Below, in pieces: positions 52,099-53,306 of a stretch of DNA of 53,306 nucleotides; positions within the stretch are counted from its first letter, which is position 1, and each line of letters starts with the position of its first letter. The stretch comes from Ruminococcus sp. UBA4385. Its GTDB lineage: Bacteria; Bacillota_A; Clostridia; Oscillospirales; Ruminococcaceae. The notes beneath the pieces were generated by a model that saw only the letters and a list, made by a program, of their open reading frames with translations, did not search any database and was not told the DNA's origin. The stretch spans positions 1 to 53,306 of the forward strand of contig DGRP01000139.1 in assembly GCA_002391065.1 (NCBI GenBank), read 5' to 3'. The position numbers and the translations under genes were made by a program.

Positions 52099-53306
52099 TG
52101 CCGTCTCCGCTGTCTCCGAGCTGCTTCTCATAGCCGCAGTTCTGCTTGTGGCAGAGAAGCATTCCGTTCTTTCCGCCCTTTCTGAACAGGGTCGAGCCGC
52201 ACCTCGGGCACTTTTCCTCGGTAGGTACGTCCCATGTCATGAACGAGCAGTTCGGATTGTCCTCACAGCCGTAATATTTCTTGCCCCTCTTTGACTTTTT
52301 GAGAAGCACTCTCTTTCCGCAGAACGGGCAGTTTCCGCCTGTTTCGGTTACTATCTTCTTGGTATTTCTGCAGTCGGGGAAGCCCGTACATGCCATGAAC
52401 TTTCCAAATCTGCCTATCTTAATGACCATAGGCTTTCCGCACAGCTCACACACCTCGTCTGTAGCCTCATCGGGAACCTTCACACGCTTTCCGTCCATAT
52501 CCTCTTCAGCCTTTACGAGCTCCTTGTCAAACTCGCCGTAAAAGTCTCCGAGAGTTTTTGTCCAGCTCTTCTTGCCGTTTTCGATAGCGTCAAGCGAATC
52601 CTCCATATTGGCGGTGAACTTCACATCAACTATCTTATCGAAGCACTTGCTCATAAGCTCATTTGTTACCTCGCCAAGTGAGGTCGGCTTCAACGACTTG
52701 CCCTCACGCTCAACATAGCTTCTGTTGAGGATAGTGGTTATCGTCGGCACATAGGTAGAAGGTCTGCCGATGCCTGTTTCCTCAAATGCCTTTACAAGCG
52801 ATGCCTCGGTATATCTTGCAGGCGGCTGAGTGAAGTGCTGATTTCCCGCAAGGTCACGAAGCTTCAGCTCATCGCCCTTTTTCATTTCGGGGAGAACATT
52901 TTTCTTCTCCTCTTCATCGTTTTTCTCTTCGTACAGAACGGTGAAGCCGTCAAACTTAACGGTGTTTCCCGTAGCCCTGAAAACACAGCCGTTAGCCTCA
53001 ATATCAGCGGCAACTGTATTAAGCATACAGTTAGCCATCTGAGAAGCTATAAACCTCTCCCAGATAAGCTTATAAAGCTTGTACTGGTCGTTCGTCACTT
53101 CACTTGCCTTTACCATATCGGGGGTAAGCTCGGGGTGAGTAGGTCTTATAGCCTCGTGAGCGTCCTGAGCACTGCCCTTTGATTTATATACTCTCGGCTT
53201 TTCGGGAACATACTTCTCGCCGTAGTTTTTCTTTATAAAGTCATAAGCCGCAGCCCTTGCCTCATCGGAGACACGCTGGCTGTCGGTACGCATATAGGTG
53301 ATAAGA
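52088..53306 (-). CDS. topA: DNA topoisomerase I, C-terminal part (cut by window edge)
   Basis: The frame continues past the window end: the last bases read LITYMRTDSQRVSDEAR, so the catalytic Tyr (just before MRTDS) is at the edge. After the C-terminal half of the core there are three zinc-ribbon motifs: CELCGKPMVI ... CTGFPDC, CPFCGKRVLL ... CEDNPNC and CPRCGSTLFR ... CHKQNC. Relaxes negative supercoils. The N-terminal Toprim domain lies outside. Overlaps trmFO. Confidence 0.96.
   Translation of the reverse strand, partial: LITYMRTDSQRVSDEARAAAYDFIKKNYGEKYVPEKPRVYKSKGSAQDAHEAIRPTHPELTPDMVKASEVTNDQYKLYKLIWERFIASQMANCMLNTVAADIEANGCVFRATGNTVKFDGFTVLYEEKNDEEEKKNVLPEMKKGDELKLRDLAGNQHFTQPPARYTEASLVKAFEETGIGRPSTYVPTITTILNRSYVEREGKSLKPTSLGEVTNELMSKCFDKIVDVKFTANMEDSLDAIENGKKSWTKTLGDFYGEFDKELVKAEEDMDGKRVKVPDEATDEVCELCGKPMVIKIGRFGKFMACTGFPDCRNTKKIVTETGGNCPFCGKRVLLKKSKRGKKYYGCEDNPNCSFMTWDVPTEEKCPRCGSTLFRKGGKNGMLLCHKQNCGYEKQLGDSGDGNES

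Noticed and set aside
1..53306. tRNA, rRNA genes and CRISPR arrays
   Set aside because: No cloverleaf, no rRNA segment and no regular spacer-repeat pattern were found.

Overview
The window (53.3 kb) reads as chromosomal DNA of a low- to mid-GC Firmicute, most likely a Ruminococcus-like member of the Clostridia. Reasons: sigma-A promoters close to TTGACA/TATAAT with strong AGGAGG ribosome sites, a CD1247-type gene beside efp, SAM-I and FMN riboswitches, Gram-positive LPxTG proteins with sortases, and the smc-ftsY-rnc-plsX cluster. The genus is an inference from gene content; no rRNA is present.

Region 1 (1-11040, minus strand): an almost complete arginine pathway, transcribed from argG through argH, argC, argJ, argB and argD to a truncated argF at the left edge. 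Carried along are a pentapeptide-repeat protein, a protein with a SANT-like C-terminus, a small membrane protein, a NagZ-like GH3 lipoprotein and a YcxB-like membrane protein.

Region 2 (11200-13450): a flavin reductase-like gene converges with an aldo/keto reductase and Dabb-domain pair. Between them lies the first copy of an unusual repeat of about 164 bp, flanked by two identical terminator hairpins.

Region 3 (13450-25470, minus strand): a sortase-dependent pilus operon behind a perfect consensus promoter. It encodes a coiled-coil protein, signal peptidase I, a 2257-residue LPETG adhesin, a major LPETG pilin, a class C sortase, an LPQTG accessory pilin and a second sortase. Divergent to it (25800-28740, plus strand) is a YtrA-like GntR regulator with an ABC ATPase and permease, preceded by palindromic operators.

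Region 4 (28740-33570): a MutS-like ATPase; metK under a SAM-I riboswitch; the second copy of the hairpin-flanked repeat; a small lipoprotein; and the riboflavin transporter gene ribU under an FMN riboswitch.

Region 5 (33590-37190, minus strand): rpsU (TTG start, long leader), a yqeG-type phosphatase, aroQ, an M24 peptidase, efp and a CD1247-like gene.

Region 6 (37216-53306, minus strand): a long housekeeping run from topA (truncated at the right edge) through trmFO, a membrane protein, plsX, rnc, a radical SAM gene, smc, ftsY, an isochorismatase-like gene, a HAM1-type NTPase, yhbY, nadD, yqeK, rsfS and a membrane protein to leuS. Tight spacing and small overlaps suggest co-transcription.

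The most unusual element is the two-copy repeat inserted in intrinsic terminators. Its two copies sit between duplicated hairpins whose sequences differ from site to site, which suggests a small mobile element that targets terminators. No tRNA, rRNA, CRISPR array, phage gene or transposase was seen.
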